Counted from the stretch's first letter, positions 53,867-63,930 are shown. The stretch is 64,000 bases of DNA from Asaia krungthepensis NRIC 0535 (GCF_025995175.1 NZ_BAPV01000010.1:62001-126000); one strand, 5' to 3'. Notes: generated by a model not told the origin, from the letters alone. Numbers and translations: made by a program.

Positions 53867-55612
53867 TCAGAATCCAGCGACGAGATTGAAGTCACAGAAC
53901 ACACCTCGACTTCCTCGGCTGGCAGCCCGCCGGAGCCTCCAGCCAGCATCGATGCTCACATTCAGATGACGGTTGATCTTGCTGCTCAGCGCGGTGCCAA
54001 GGCTCGACAATGTCACGACACGCGGCCCTATCCCCGCAGGGTGAACCTGGGAATTATCGCCCCAGTCCCAGAAGGCACCCAGCGTGTTCTTGTCATCAAG
54101 CGCCTTCAGCCCGATCCATTTACCCAGAGAAAAGCCAGGTGTGTCGATTTCCTCGCTTGCCATCAGACCGCGACTGCCAAAGGAGGTATTCACATAATAC
54201 CCGCGCACGGTACCCATACCGCCAATCATGAGCTGCTCACTGTAAAGCAGATTATGCGTGGCACCCTGCCAGCCGAATTTCGTATTGGCCGTGAGACCGA
54301 AAGGCAAAGAAAGGGCGCGTTTCAGGAGAAGCCGGTCATAGACGTAATTCGGCTTGGCGTTAGGAAAAATGGTCTCGTACCATCCCCTTTTGTTATAGGC
54401 GGAGATACCCGGCGGGCCATAGACGATCTGATTATTGATTTCGGTCTTGCCCCAAGGGTCCTGCAGGGAGCCGATAAAGCCGAGAACGAACTGATTGGTC
54501 TCGGCATTGGCCAGGATCAGGGGCACGGCGGCGCTGAACTGGTCTGAAATCGTGGATTTCCAGTCGAACCCCGCTTGAACCGTGCCATCCACACCAAACC
54601 GCGCCCCAAGAGCCAGATGGGGCAGCATGTGTAGCCAGCGTAACGAGGCCTGCCCCGAAATACCCTTATTGCTCAAAGGCTGGTCAGCTACCGGATGAGA
54701 GACCGAATAATTGCCGAAAACCAGCAGGGCATCACGGGATGAGAGGGGAATTTCCCAACTTGCGTTATGACCGGTGAACCGTCCTGATACGCTGCGCTGC
54801 AATTGATAGGTCAGTGTCTGGCCAAGGTGGAATGCGTCTCCCCAGGAGACGCCCAGATCCCAGTTCAGCCGCCCAAGAGTGGGGTCAAGCTGATTGTCGT
54901 AAGCACCATACACGTAAAGCGGCAGGCGATCGGCCACGCGCAGATCAACATCGGTCACGCCGGGGGTGGTGCCTGGCCGATACACCATATCGACGGTGCG
55001 AAACGGGTTGATGTTGAGCCAGCGCAGATCCGTCTGCAATGCATCGAGCGTCGGCACCTGACCGCTGGAGAGACCGCTCTGCTGGCGGATAACCCGATCC
55101 GAGAACCACTGATTGCCGATCACGCGCAGGGCGCCTATGCGATATTCCAGCACGTCGAGACGCAGGACGCCCGCATGAACGCGTTGGGGAGGTACGCTGA
55201 CCGTCACGAAGGCATGGGCTTTTTCGCGATAATACCCGACGACGATATCCACCAGTTCCTGCATCTGACCGAAGCTGAGGGAACGCCCGATAAAGGGCAT
55301 GATGCGCTTGGCGAACGCAGCGGTTTCAAGCAAGGGTAGATTGACGGTAGTGAGCGCTCTGTCCCGCTTCTGTTGCGCGCTCATCCCCATCGGGGCGATA
55401 ACCAGCGCCCGTAAAAGCGGTAAAGCCGGACGGGAAGAGCTAAGCGCCTGGGGAACGAGCGCCGGTTGTCGGGGGACGGATGAGGAGAGTTCTGGCAAGG
55501 CAGAGGCAGCCCCACCCGGCCTGAGTATCGAACGCGCCGCGCCTTCATGCGGCAGGAGAAACGCCCCGGCGACCAGAATGATCAGGCCCGCTATAGTGCG
55601 AAGGCGCCTCAT
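53867..55612 (-). CDS. ShlB/FhaC-family outer-membrane transporter (TpsB type)
   Basis: Two-partner secretion transporters form a 16-strand barrel that exports a large TpsA protein. A signal peptide covers about residues 1-27. Two POTRA-type regions follow (FGQMQELVDIVVGYYREKAHAFVTV, then IGALRVIGNQWFSDRVI), and the barrel includes MIGGMGTVRGYYVNTSFGSRG, matching the family VRGF motif, and ends in NLVAGF with terminal Phe. 581 residues. The preceding gene (270 residues, secreted) overlaps it by ATGA, but no TpsA with an N-terminal TPS domain is nearby. Confidence 0.88.
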   Translation of the reverse strand: MRRLRTIAGLIILVAGAFLLPHEGAARSILRPGGAASALPELSSSVPRQPALVPQALSSSRPALPLLRALVIAPMGMSAQQKRDRALTTVNLPLLETAAFAKRIMPFIGRSLSFGQMQELVDIVVGYYREKAHAFVTVSVPPQRVHAGVLRLDVLEYRIGALRVIGNQWFSDRVIRQQSGLSSGQVPTLDALQTDLRWLNINPFRTVDMVYRPGTTPGVTDVDLRVADRLPLYVYGAYDNQLDPTLGRLNWDLGVSWGDAFHLGQTLTYQLQRSVSGRFTGHNASWEIPLSSRDALLVFGNYSVSHPVADQPLSNKGISGQASLRWLHMLPHLALGARFGVDGTVQAGFDWKSTISDQFSAAVPLILANAETNQFVLGFIGSLQDPWGKTEINNQIVYGPPGISAYNKRGWYETIFPNAKPNYVYDRLLLKRALSLPFGLTANTKFGWQGATHNLLYSEQLMIGGMGTVRGYYVNTSFGSRGLMASEEIDTPGFSLGKWIGLKALDDKNTLGAFWDWGDNSQVHPAGIGPRVVTLSSLGTALSSKINRHLNVSIDAGWRLRRAASRGSRGVFCDFNLVAGF

Positions 55613-56421
55613 GGCTGCGCGCCTGCGGGTATGGCGGGCGCAGCCTGCCGCTCAGAGGTATTTGTTGTCAGTTGTGGCGCTGCCTTTGCGGCCCGATCGG
55701 AGCTGAGCATCACGTCGCCATCAGGCAGAAGCGTGGCAAGGTCCACCTGTCGGACACCCTCGCGATTACCGGCCAGAGCAAAGGCATTTCCCCCCGCCGA
55801 GGCGAGAGACGCTGCGGCGTCTGCGATCATGGCCTGCTTGTCCGCACCGCTGATACGGCAGGGATGGGGCAGCACATAGACGCCAGCGGGGCCGAAAGAC
55901 GCGTTCATCGTGGCATAGTCCCGCATCTCCCCTGATGCGGGCGGTACGTTCGGTGGAGCGATTCGAGGGGCCTGTTTCGTCACTCCGATCATGACCGCCT
56001 CGCTCTTCCCTGCGCCTATCCCCGCACCATGAGAGCCGAGCAATGCTGGCTCGGCGGGTGCTCCGCCCGCTACGAACTGACCCGAAGCCACGGAAACGGG
56101 AGAAGGGCATCCCCCGGCCACGGCCTTTCCGTCAGGACCGCTAACCACACCCTGAGGCGAAACCCGGTAGGTGGTGCCGCCGAGAGAAACCTCATTCTTC
56201 ACCGGTGAGGGGCGATTACCCACCACGCTATCGAGCGTCGCATTGGCCGAAGCCGAGGCGCGCGCGCCTGGAGCAAACCCACCCGCGGATTGCGCGCCCT
56301 CAGCACGCTGCGCCATGCAGGGGATGCTGAGGAAGATAGGAGCAAGCAGCGTGAGAACGGCAATGCTCTCGGGACGAAACACAGGGAGACGAAGTCGGCG
56401 CAACAGACAATCCGCAAGCAA
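55609..56421 (-). CDS. Secreted protein coupled to the TpsB transporter, unknown function
   Basis: The product is Ala/Gly/Pro-rich with a hydrophobic N-terminal segment (AVLTLLAPIFLSIPCMAQ) suggesting export. There is no recognisable TPS exporter domain or haemagglutinin repeat. Two cysteines (GGCPSPV and PHPCRIS) might form a disulfide. The far upstream start is TTG 56421 with no ribosome site; a GTG near 56382 (VFRPESIAVL) is an alternative, so the N-terminus is uncertain. Its stop overlaps the TpsB ATG, so it may be a partner or accessory of the transporter. Confidence 0.5.
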   Translation of the reverse strand: MLADCLLRRLRLPVFRPESIAVLTLLAPIFLSIPCMAQRAEGAQSAGGFAPGARASASANATLDSVVGNRPSPVKNEVSLGGTTYRVSPQGVVSGPDGKAVAGGCPSPVSVASGQFVAGGAPAEPALLGSHGAGIGAGKSEAVMIGVTKQAPRIAPPNVPPASGEMRDYATMNASFGPAGVYVLPHPCRISGADKQAMIADAAASLASAGGNAFALAGNREGVRQVDLATLLPDGDVMLSSDRAAKAAPQLTTNTSERQAAPAIPAGAQP

Positions 56422-56851
56422 GGAGAGAAGAGATACGGTCCTATATCACCAAACCGTGATGATAGCGGGCCGTTCCCTACTCTCCCCAAGGCGGAAGCTG
56501 TTGTGTTGCAAGGCGATCACGCGCCTGGATCCTGAGGTCTGTTCAACGCGTGCCCTTAGAGGCGAAGCCTCAGTCCAGAGCCCTGCCGGTTGCCGGATGC
56601 AGGCGTTCAGCCACCCAGCGTTTTACCCGCCTATCTTCAGGTATCACCGTATGTGCGTAATTTTACGGAAATGACCGAACGGGTCGGCAAACCGAGACGA
56701 CTGAAAACGGCAATCGCGGCCTTCGTCGAATGTCTCTTCTGCAGGAGGAAGTGACAGAAGTTTCGCCTCGGGCTGGCTGCGACGCCAGCGCTAAGCATGC
56801 GGATCAAGGCGCTGCACGAAAAGCGCCCTGACCCGCATCATTCCTCAGGGG
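56422..56851. other. Intergenic region between the secreted-protein gene and a TonB receptor
   Basis: These 430 bases separate two co-directional minus-strand genes. Short frames are present without recognisable products or good ribosome sites. Near the right end two weak stems lie just past the receptor stop and probably end its transcript. I see no tRNA, repeat or clear promoter. Confidence 0.4.
56808..56827 (-). terminator. Hairpin after the 944-residue TonB receptor gene
   Basis: GGCGCT and AGCGCC pair around an 8-base loop, 25 bases past the receptor stop. A second possible stem CCCTGA/TCAGGG lies between (56826-56850). There is no T-run. Position alone favours termination of the receptor transcript. 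Confidence 0.35.
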
Positions 56852-59686
56852 TCAGAAGCTGATCCCGGCCTGAAGGAACGCGTAGCGGCCGACGATCAGG
56901 CTGCCGTACTGGTAGATATTCGTGTTGGTGGCGGCATCCATCACGAAAGGTGGCTTTTTGTCGAACAGATTGCTGACGCCAGCTTCGAAGTTCCAGCGAT
57001 TGAGACGATAGCCCAAGGTAATATCGTGGGTGAAAATTCCGGGCGTCTTATACTGCCCGGCAGTCTTTGCCGTCAGATCGGTCACACCGTTGTTCCATAC
57101 CATGCCACCAATATAGCGCATCATGTAGGTGAAGCTGAAATCGTCATGCTGCCATGTGGCCTGAGCATAATCGCTTACGCGCGGCTGGCCGCTTCCGCCC
57201 GTGTAGAACAGGCGACCGGTATAGTTATACCATTTACCGTTCGGCACGTTTTGCTGCAAATAGCTGACCAGTTCCTGCATGTTGTTCGACACATTCAGGC
57301 TGTCATGAGAGGTGAGACGCACGTGATAGTCGAGATCGAAATCAATACCGCTGGTGCGGATACTGCCCAGGTTCTGGTAGAATGCGTTAACCGAGGTGAG
57401 CTGTTGCGAGGTCGACCGCGCGGCAATAGCGGAGCATTGGCTCGTATCGCTTCCGGTATAGCAATTATCCAGAATATACTGGGGGGTCAGCGTCCCGATC
57501 GTGTTATTAAGCGAGTAGTGCCAGTAGGTCACCGAAGCCGATAGACCGGGCACCCAACGCGGCGTAACGACCGTGCCGATTGTGTAAGTCCGCCCGCTCT
57601 CCGGTTGCAACTTGGCATTTCCGCCCGAAATGGTGGGCACCTGCCCGGTATTTTGAGGCACGAACGTTGCCGTGTTGATCCCCTCTCCAGCGCAGCGGGC
57701 CTGCACGGCGGCCGCCTGCGCTCCGTACCCTGCGACCGCACTGCACGGGTCGTAAGCCGAGGGATAGCCGAGGCTCTGGCCGCCATAGAGTTCATACACG
57801 TTCGGCTGTCGGTAGGAGGTGCCCAGCGTGGCTCGGAAGCGAATGTCGCGCACAGGAGCCCAGTTGATCGAAGCCTTCCAGTTTTTGGTGGAACCGAAGG
57901 TACTGTAGTCGGACCAGCGGCCCTGACCGTCGATCGTCAGATCCTTGGCCAGAAACGCGTTCTGCAACAGGGGAATCTGCCCTTCGGCATAGACCTCGTT
58001 CACGTTGAAGCCGCCACCGCTGTAGCTGGACGCATTGCCCGTCGAATCGCCGCTGACGACGATCGGGTCAGGCTTGCTGCTGAGCTGCTCGCTTCGATGT
58101 TCCATACCGAACGCAATGCCGACATTACCGCCATGCTCGTACGGCATTTTCACAACATTGCTGTTGTTGATACGCAGGTTGAAGTCACGCAGCTGGTATT
58201 CGGCGTGGTCATGCTGGGTGAACTTGCCGTACTCGGCGGCTGCAGGAGAAAGCGGCGCCAGCGGGTTGGACAGGACGCAACCCGGCTGGCTGGTGCAGAC
58301 CGTCGGATCATAGACGATCTTGCTCCCCGGATTGGTCGGGTCGAGCTGGCGCACGCCGGTCATCTGAAGCAAATGACGGTAATTGCCCATGTTCTGCGTA
58401 TTGGCCGTCCATCGGCTCTGACCGTAGGTCATGGAGGCGTCATAATCCCAGCCACGCCAGATCTTGCCCTTGGCGCCCCCGATCACAGTCCATGTATCGG
58501 TGGCATAATCCATCTTGCGCGGGCCGAGGTCGTTCATGCGGCGCGACATGATCGCGTCCTTGCCCCAGATATTATAGGGGCTGCCCGCAGGGATGGTCCA
58601 TGACGACAGAAGCGGCGACGGCTTGATGCCACCCGAGACGGGAGCGGCAGCCATCTGGCGCGCCGTGGTGGTGTGGCTGTAGCGCACATTGGCATAGGGC
58701 TGGAAGTGGCTGTCTACATCGTAATGGGCATCGCCGGACAGAGCCGAATTCTGGTTATAATTTTGGACCATTGTGTCTTTGGCAAAATTATAGCGGTCGG
58801 CGTTGCTGTAGCGATGGAAAGTGCCATCGCCATTCGATACCAGATTGGCACCCGTGTTCGGGTTGGTCACGCGGCCTGCGGGAATGATGGATGAGCCATA
58901 GAGCGGCGTGCCACTCACCGGATTGCTCTGCTGCGGGTTAGCCGCCCAGGCACGATCCTGGCTCATGATACCGCCAGACGTGTTGTACTGGCCGAACAGC
59001 GTGACATTGCCGCGACCATGATCGAAGTTGAATCCCTTCATGGCCGAAAGCAGGCCGGTCTTGGCATCGCCATATTGCGAGATGCCACCACGCATGGTGA
59101 TGGTGGCCCTGGTCACATCATGGCGCAGTTTGATGTTGATCACGCCCGAGACGGCATCGGCGCCATAAAGCTCCGAGCCGCCATCCTTCAGGATTTCGAC
59201 GCTCGCGATCTCCTCAACGGGAATCGTGTTCAGATCGACGCAGGACGTGGCGGCGTTGATGGCAGTGCGCTTGCCGTCGATCAGGATGAGCACGCGCTTC
59301 GATCCAAAATTGCGGATATCGGTGCAGCTTACGCCGCCGCCGCCATTGGTCTGCTGATTCGGCGTGCCGGAAGACCCCACCGACGGCAGGCGTTGCAGGT
59401 AATCTCCAAGAGAGATCGCCGAGGTCTGCTGGATCTGCTTCGCCGTCACGACCTGAACCGGGTTGGCCGAGCTGTTATTGGAGCTACGCAGATAGGAACC
59501 CGTGACCATGATGGTCTCGGATTTGGGCGCCGCGTCCTTGGTCTTGACCACGGTTTTCTTCTTGGTGGCGGTAGCGTCCATGGGAACGCTCGCAGCCAAG
59601 GCGGAAGAAAGAGAAAAACCGGATGCGGACAAGCCAGCGACGGCGGTAAACGTTAACAAGAAAGATCTGCGCAGGCTCAACGCCAT
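56852..59686 (-). CDS. TonB-dependent outer-membrane receptor (large)
   Basis: The 944-residue protein has a signal peptide (MALSLRRSFLLTFTAVAGLS to about residue 32), a Lys-rich stretch, a TonB box near ETIMVTGSYL, a plug (SLGDYLQRLPSVG, SKRVLILIDGKRT, VEILKDGGSELYGADAVSGV, split across blocks) and a long barrel ending AFLQAGISF. The plug style and size match the large alphaproteobacterial receptor group that takes up carbohydrates or peptides. The substrate is unknown. It stands alone, with a 410-base upstream region containing a palindrome. Confidence 0.93.
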   Translation of the reverse strand: MALSLRRSFLLTFTAVAGLSASGFSLSSALAASVPMDATATKKKTVVKTKDAAPKSETIMVTGSYLRSSNNSSANPVQVVTAKQIQQTSAISLGDYLQRLPSVGSSGTPNQQTNGGGGVSCTDIRNFGSKRVLILIDGKRTAINAATSCVDLNTIPVEEIASVEILKDGGSELYGADAVSGVINIKLRHDVTRATITMRGGISQYGDAKTGLLSAMKGFNFDHGRGNVTLFGQYNTSGGIMSQDRAWAANPQQSNPVSGTPLYGSSIIPAGRVTNPNTGANLVSNGDGTFHRYSNADRYNFAKDTMVQNYNQNSALSGDAHYDVDSHFQPYANVRYSHTTTARQMAAAPVSGGIKPSPLLSSWTIPAGSPYNIWGKDAIMSRRMNDLGPRKMDYATDTWTVIGGAKGKIWRGWDYDASMTYGQSRWTANTQNMGNYRHLLQMTGVRQLDPTNPGSKIVYDPTVCTSQPGCVLSNPLAPLSPAAAEYGKFTQHDHAEYQLRDFNLRINNSNVVKMPYEHGGNVGIAFGMEHRSEQLSSKPDPIVVSGDSTGNASSYSGGGFNVNEVYAEGQIPLLQNAFLAKDLTIDGQGRWSDYSTFGSTKNWKASINWAPVRDIRFRATLGTSYRQPNVYELYGGQSLGYPSAYDPCSAVAGYGAQAAAVQARCAGEGINTATFVPQNTGQVPTISGGNAKLQPESGRTYTIGTVVTPRWVPGLSASVTYWHYSLNNTIGTLTPQYILDNCYTGSDTSQCSAIAARSTSQQLTSVNAFYQNLGSIRTSGIDFDLDYHVRLTSHDSLNVSNNMQELVSYLQQNVPNGKWYNYTGRLFYTGGSGQPRVSDYAQATWQHDDFSFTYMMRYIGGMVWNNGVTDLTAKTAGQYKTPGIFTHDITLGYRLNRWNFEAGVSNLFDKKPPFVMDAATNTNIYQYGSLIVGRYAFLQAGISF

Positions 59687-60096
59687 CGTTCAAACGCTCC
59701 ATACGTAACGACATTCAATCGAAACGTAACGCTGGCATAACGAGAAACGGGTGAGTGCGACTTAATATTGCTGTTATGTATCGAACTTTAAAAATAATTT
59801 GAATCAGCACTAGTTCGTTAAATTAACGTTAATTCTGACGCTTCTATCCAGATAGTCGTTGCGCAAAAGACACAATTTTCGGGCTGCCGGACGTCAAGTG
59901 TGCCGCCAAAACAGTGAAGCAGGCGCTTGCAACGCTTCCCTCGGCTCCTCCGGCTCTTTCAACGATTATTGAAAAAAGGGCCTATGCCGCGTACCTGACG
60001 GGCTCGCGAAAACCGCCACATGGGCGAGCGCCTCCATGAAGACCGTGGATAGGTCCCCTCCAACCGTTTCAAGGCGGAGAAGCCCGGCTGGTCAGC
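59687..60096. other. Intergenic region upstream of the TonB receptor, AT-rich at its left half
   Basis: These 410 bases separate the receptor start (59686) from the ftsY stop (60097), both on the minus strand. The first 150 bases are AT-rich, unlike their surroundings, and probably hold the receptor promoter; a weak TTCAAA-17-TACATA pair is present on the minus strand. The palindrome AATTAACGTTAATT is listed separately. The ftsY-side half shows nothing I can name. Confidence 0.4.
59821..59834. promoter_or_regulatory. 14-bp perfect palindrome upstream of the TonB receptor
   Basis: AATTAACGTTAATT is fully self-complementary and lies 135 bases before the receptor start in an AT-rich stretch. 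It may be an operator, but AT-rich palindromes of this size can arise by chance. Confidence 0.3.
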
Positions 60097-60108
60097 TCAG
60101 CTCAGCTC
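60092..60108. repeat. Pentanucleotide repeat at the ftsY stop codon
   Basis: TCAGC is repeated three times and followed by TC. The ftsY stop (TGA on the minus strand) lies within it at 60097-60099. Gain or loss of a unit would alter only the last residues of FtsY. Confidence 0.5.
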
Positions 60109-61059
60109 GGACGGGTCCTGCGGCTCGTCGACAAGATGCCGTGTCAGATCGCCACCGGTCCCCCCCACGAGACCACGAGCGTAGTCCTGCGCCGAGAAGG
60201 GGCGCAGGTCTTCCACCTGCTCACCCACACCGACAAGATGCACAGGCAGCTTGAACGCGTCTGCCAACGCGACCACGATCCCGCCACGCGCCGAACCGTC
60301 GAGCTTGGTGACGATCAGACCGGTCACATTGACCAGTTCACGGAACACGCGCACCTGCTCCATCGCATTCTGACCTGTCGTGGCATCAAGGACCAGCAGC
60401 ACGGAATGCGGCGCCGTTTCGTCGAATTTCTTCATCACGCGGATGATCTTGGCGAGCTCTTCCATGAGCGCGCCCTTGTTATGCAGACGCCCGGCCGTAT
60501 CGACGAAGAGGAGATCCGTGCCGGATTCGCGCGCCTGTTTGATGCCCTCATAGGCCAACCCTGCCGCATCGCCACCCGGCTTGCCCGCGATGACGGGCGC
60601 GCCTGTCCGTTCGCCCCAGACCTGCAACTGCTCGACGGCCGCCGCGCGGAAGGTATCGCCCGCCACCATCATGACCGAGCGGCCCTGATCACGGAACCAC
60701 TTCGCCATTTTGCCGATGGTGGTGGTCTTGCCTACGCCATTGACGCCCACAACCAGCACCACATGAGGCTTGTGCTCGGTCTTGAGTTCGAAAGGCTGGG
60801 CCACGGGCTCGAGCACATGCGCGATTTCTGTCGCGAGGGCTTCCTGGATTTCCTCGGTCGTCACATTGCGTCCGAAGCGAGAGCTGCGGAACTCCTCGAT
60901 CACGCGTCCAGCCACGGCTGGGCCCAGATCGGCAGCGATCAGCTCGTCTTCGAGCTCCTCCAGCGCCGTCTCATCGAGATAGCGATGGGTGAGAGCAGCA
61001 TTCAGCTTCTGCGTCGAGCGCGTCAGCCCCTGTTTCAGACGTGAGAAAAATCCGGCCAT
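60097..61059 (-). CDS. ftsY: Signal recognition particle receptor FtsY
   Basis: FtsY is the GTPase that docks SRP-ribosome complexes at the inner membrane. The NG domain is complete: GVNGVGKTTTIGKM (G105-T112, G1), MMVAGDTFRAAAVEQL, DLLFVDTAGRLHN (G3) and VTKLDGSARGG (G4). At 320 residues it lacks the long acidic A domain of enterobacterial FtsY, as is common in alphaproteobacteria. It starts one base after the mtaB stop and is the third gene of dapF-mtaB-ftsY. Confidence 0.97.
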   Translation of the reverse strand: MAGFFSRLKQGLTRSTQKLNAALTHRYLDETALEELEDELIAADLGPAVAGRVIEEFRSSRFGRNVTTEEIQEALATEIAHVLEPVAQPFELKTEHKPHVVLVVGVNGVGKTTTIGKMAKWFRDQGRSVMMVAGDTFRAAAVEQLQVWGERTGAPVIAGKPGGDAAGLAYEGIKQARESGTDLLFVDTAGRLHNKGALMEELAKIIRVMKKFDETAPHSVLLVLDATTGQNAMEQVRVFRELVNVTGLIVTKLDGSARGGIVVALADAFKLPVHLVGVGEQVEDLRPFSAQDYARGLVGGTGGDLTRHLVDEPQDPSELS

Positions 61060-61060
61060 G

Positions 61061-62305
61061 TCAGTTGATCTCTGCTACCAGCCCTGCTTCGTCAAGAGTA
61101 TGCGCTTTCAGGGTCAGGCGTTGCCCTCGCTGTGCCTGGCCGCCCTTCAGGCGCACAGGGATGAAATGCGCGGAGTGGCCGCGCTCCGTTCCTTCCATCA
61201 GAACGTCGAGAGGCTGCCCGATCATTCCCTGCCAGTAGGCCTGCCGATTGGTCTCCCCGACTGCTCGCAGGGCCGCCGCGCGGGCCTGACGCCTGGCATT
61301 CGGCACGCTGGGCATGCGTGCTGCCGGAGTCCCGGGGCGCTCGCTATAGGGAAAGACATGCAGATAAGGCAGGCGATGGGCCGTGACGAAATCCAGCGTC
61401 TCCTGAGCCTGCTCATCCGTCTCAGTCGGAAAACCCGCAATCAGGTCCGCGCCGATGGCGATATCGGGGCGCAGGGCGCGGGCGCGCCTGATGAGATCTG
61501 CCGCATCCCGCACCGAATGACGTCGCTTCATGCGTTTGAGCACGAGATCGCTCGCTGCCTGGAGTGAAAGATGCAAATGCGGCAGGAAGCGGGGCTCCTC
61601 CGCCAGAAGATACCACAAATCGTGGTCGACAGAGGCCGGGTCGAGTGACGAAAGCCGCAAGCGCGGAAGTTCCGGCACTGCCTGCAACACCGCCCGGCAC
61701 AAGGTCCCGAGCGCTGGCGTTCCATCGAGATCACGCCCCCACGATGCGATATCGACACCGGTCAGAACGATTTCATGGTGCTCGGCCTCCACGAGCCCAC
61801 GCGCCCGCTCGATGACCTCGCTGACGGGTACGGAGCGGGATCGACCGCGCCCATAGGGAATGATGCAGAAGGTGCAGCGGTGATCGCAGCCTTGCTGAAC
61901 CTGCAACAGCGCCCGCACATGTCCGCCCGTCTCGACCACAGGAGATGCCGGCACGGGGGCCGCATCCATGATGTCGGCAATGGCACTCTCGCGTCGGAGC
62001 GCGTCCTGCGTCCAGCTCGACGCCTCGAGCTTCTCGGCATTGCCCATGACCTGCGCCACACCCGGAAGGTCGCGCCAGTTTTCCGGCGCAATCTGGGCGG
62101 CGCAACCGGTCACCACAATGCGTTTGTCCGGGTTTTCCCTGTGGGATTTGCGTATGGCCTGTCGCGCTTGACGCTCCGCACTGGTGGTTACGGCGCAGGT
62201 ATTAACCACCACCACATCATCCAGGTGACCTGTCAGGGCCTGCATGCGTTCGCTCTCATGCAGATTGAGGCGACAGCCAAAGGTCAGAAGCCGTGCGCCG
62301 CTCAT
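61061..62305 (-). CDS. mtaB: tRNA t6A37 methylthiotransferase
   Basis: This radical SAM enzyme adds a methylthio group to t6A37 in tRNAs. The N-terminal UPF0004 domain has its cluster cysteines in [15 protein letters not shown] and VTGCAAQ; the radical SAM site is [17 protein letters not shown]. The TRAM-like C-terminus is short, as in Mta[22 protein letters not shown] is the family block. 414 residues. It overlaps dapF by ATGA upstream and precedes ftsY by one base; this neighbour set is conserved in alphaproteobacteria. Confidence 0.95.
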   Translation of the reverse strand: MSGARLLTFGCRLNLHESERMQALTGHLDDVVVVNTCAVTTSAERQARQAIRKSHRENPDKRIVVTGCAAQIAPENWRDLPGVAQVMGNAEKLEASSWTQDALRRESAIADIMDAAPVPASPVVETGGHVRALLQVQQGCDHRCTFCIIPYGRGRSRSVPVSEVIERARGLVEAEHHEIVLTGVDIASWGRDLDGTPALGTLCRAVLQAVPELPRLRLSSLDPASVDHDLWYLLAEEPRFLPHLHLSLQAASDLVLKRMKRRHSVRDAADLIRRARALRPDIAIGADLIAGFPTETDEQAQETLDFVTAHRLPYLHVFPYSERPGTPAARMPSVPNARRQARAAALRAVGETNRQAYWQGMIGQPLDVLMEGTERGHSAHFIPVRLKGGQAQRGQRLTLKAHTLDEAGLVAEIN

Positions 62306-63114
62306 GCGCCTGGCTTCGCCCCCTCTGTCGGAACAGCCGGCCAGAGCCCTTCGAACACATGGGTAGCAGGGCCGATCATCAGCACATGATTATCTGCCTC
62401 GCGCCAGTGGATACGCAGGGACCCGCCATCCATTTCCACCCGACATCCGCGGTCAAGCAGGCTGCGACGCACCCCGTTAACCACAGCTGCGCAGGCGCCC
62501 GAGCCGCAAGCGAGGGTCAGTCCCGCCCCGCGCTCCCAGACGCGCAGCCTGACATGATCGCGTGCCACGATTTCGGCACAGCCGATATTGGCGCGCTCTG
62601 GAAAGAGAGGGTCGCGTTCGAGCGCCGCACCATCGCGTTCGGCGCGCTCCATCCCATCAAAGAATGTCGCGTGCGGATTGCCCATCGAGCAGGCTGCGGG
62701 GCTGCCGGAGAGAGGCAATTCGAGCGTTTCCATGGGGCGGGCCAAGGGCACATCCTGCCAGTCCAGGGCGGGTGGACCCATATCCACACCGATTTCCCCC
62801 TCGGGCGTGATGAAGCTGGGCAGCAACCCTGCGCGGGTCTCAAGCACAGGCGCTTCGCCCAGCAGGGCGGCAACGCAGCGCGAAGCATTCCCGCATGCCC
62901 CGGCCTCGGACCCGTCCGGGTTAAAGAAGCTCACCCGGACAGTCGCCCCGTCACGGTCAGGGGGATCGAGCAGCACGAGTTGATCGCAGCCCACGCCGAA
63001 GCGTCGGTCGCACAGCAGGGACATAGTATGTAATGGGACGTCGAAATGCTTATGGCGCCTGTCGATGATGACAAAGTCATTCCCGAGGCCCTGCATCTTA
63101 TGAAACCGGATCAT
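62302..63114 (-). CDS. dapF: Diaminopimelate epimerase
   Basis: DapF interconverts LL- and meso-diaminopimelate, for lysine and peptidoglycan synthesis, with two cysteines as acid and base. Both sites are present: GACGNASRC (Cys74 in this numbering) and [12 protein letters not shown] near residue 205. The start [18 protein letters not shown] is conserved; ATG 63114 is chosen, with another ATG one codon upstream. About 270 residues. First gene of dapF-mtaB-ftsY. Confidence 0.96.
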   Translation of the reverse strand: MIRFHKMQGLGNDFVIIDRRHKHFDVPLHTMSLLCDRRFGVGCDQLVLLDPPDRDGATVRVSFFNPDGSEAGACGNASRCVAALLGEAPVLETRAGLLPSFITPEGEIGVDMGPPALDWQDVPLARPMETLELPLSGSPAACSMGNPHATFFDGMERAERDGAALERDPLFPERANIGCAEIVARDHVRLRVWERGAGLTLACGSGACAAVVNGVRRSLLDRGCRVEMDGGSLRIHWREADNHVLMIGPATHVFEGLWPAVPTEGAKPGA

Positions 63115-63226
63115 CATCTGCGCAGTTATAGAGGGTCCGGGCCTGTCCGGCACGGGAAACCTCCGGTTTCATCTCGTATTTTTTCATGCCGACGCATCGC
63201 CTTCTGCGGTGCAGGAAAACTGACCC

Positions 63227-63853
63227 ATGTTCATTACCTCCCACGATACGCCTGCCATCGCACGTCACCTGCGCCTGATCTGGTCGTGCCTTGATATGAG
63301 CCGGGAGGACATGAAATCTTGTCTGTCGCAATTACCGACAGGGTCGAGCCTTCTCGTTGCTGACGAAGATATCGAATGGCTCCGCCAGCAGGCGCCACGC
63401 CATAATTTGCTGCGTCGAACCGATGCCGGGGTAGAGCGTCTCCGCCCCGATGGCAGCCTGGCGGAGACGATGGCGCTTTACCTTCACTGCCTACCCTCGC
63501 AGATTGCAGACCACCCTGCTCGCTCAGTCGTCGCGCTGGACATTGTCCTGCGTGAAAACACGGAGGAGGCCTGGGAAGACGCCGAGACCCTCATCCATGA
63601 GGGTCTGCCTACCCAGATCGCGGCCTCCGCCTTGATCGGGACCCCGCAGGAGATCGCGCAGCGCCTGAACGATTATCGAAAGCTCGGCATTTTCGATGTC
63701 ATACTTATGGCGCCCTGTGCTCGCGCACCTTATCGCGCCGTCTGTGAAACGCTGATGCCCCTGCTGCGCCAGCAATCGGTTCCGCTCGATGGCCATGCCC
63801 GCATCGCAGGGATCTCGAACGGTCCCTTCGAATGGCATGGCGCGGCACTCTGA
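63227..63853 (+). CDS. Luciferase-like monooxygenase C-terminal fragment (probable truncated gene)
   Basis: The last 100 residues resemble the end of bacterial luciferase-family flavin oxidoreductases: ARSVVALDIVLRENTEEAWEDAETLI, ALIGTPQEIAQRLNDYRKLGIFDVILM (both split) and VCETLMPLLRQ. These enzymes are usually 330-380 residues with an N-terminal barrel that carries the flavin site; here only 208 residues are present and the first 100 do not match. ATG 63227 has AGGAAA upstream, so it may still be expressed. It is divergent from dapF. A decayed oxidoreductase or an unrelated protein sharing the segment are both possible. Confidence 0.5.
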   Translation: MFITSHDTPAIARHLRLIWSCLDMSREDMKSCLSQLPTGSSLLVADEDIEWLRQQAPRHNLLRRTDAGVERLRPDGSLAETMALYLHCLPSQIADHPARSVVALDIVLRENTEEAWEDAETLIHEGLPTQIAASALIGTPQEIAQRLNDYRKLGIFDVILMAPCARAPYRAVCETLMPLLRQQSVPLDGHARIAGISNGPFEWHGAAL

Positions 63854-63930
63854 CCCGCCCTGCCTTGACGCCACGGCGCAGCCCCTGCATCCCTGCCTGA
63901 TTCTCCGTTGAACCAGACAGGACAGGGCCA

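Noticed and set aside
57605-58603. 332-codon plus-strand frame opposite the large TonB receptor
   Set aside because: Antisense to a complete receptor; no recognisable features.
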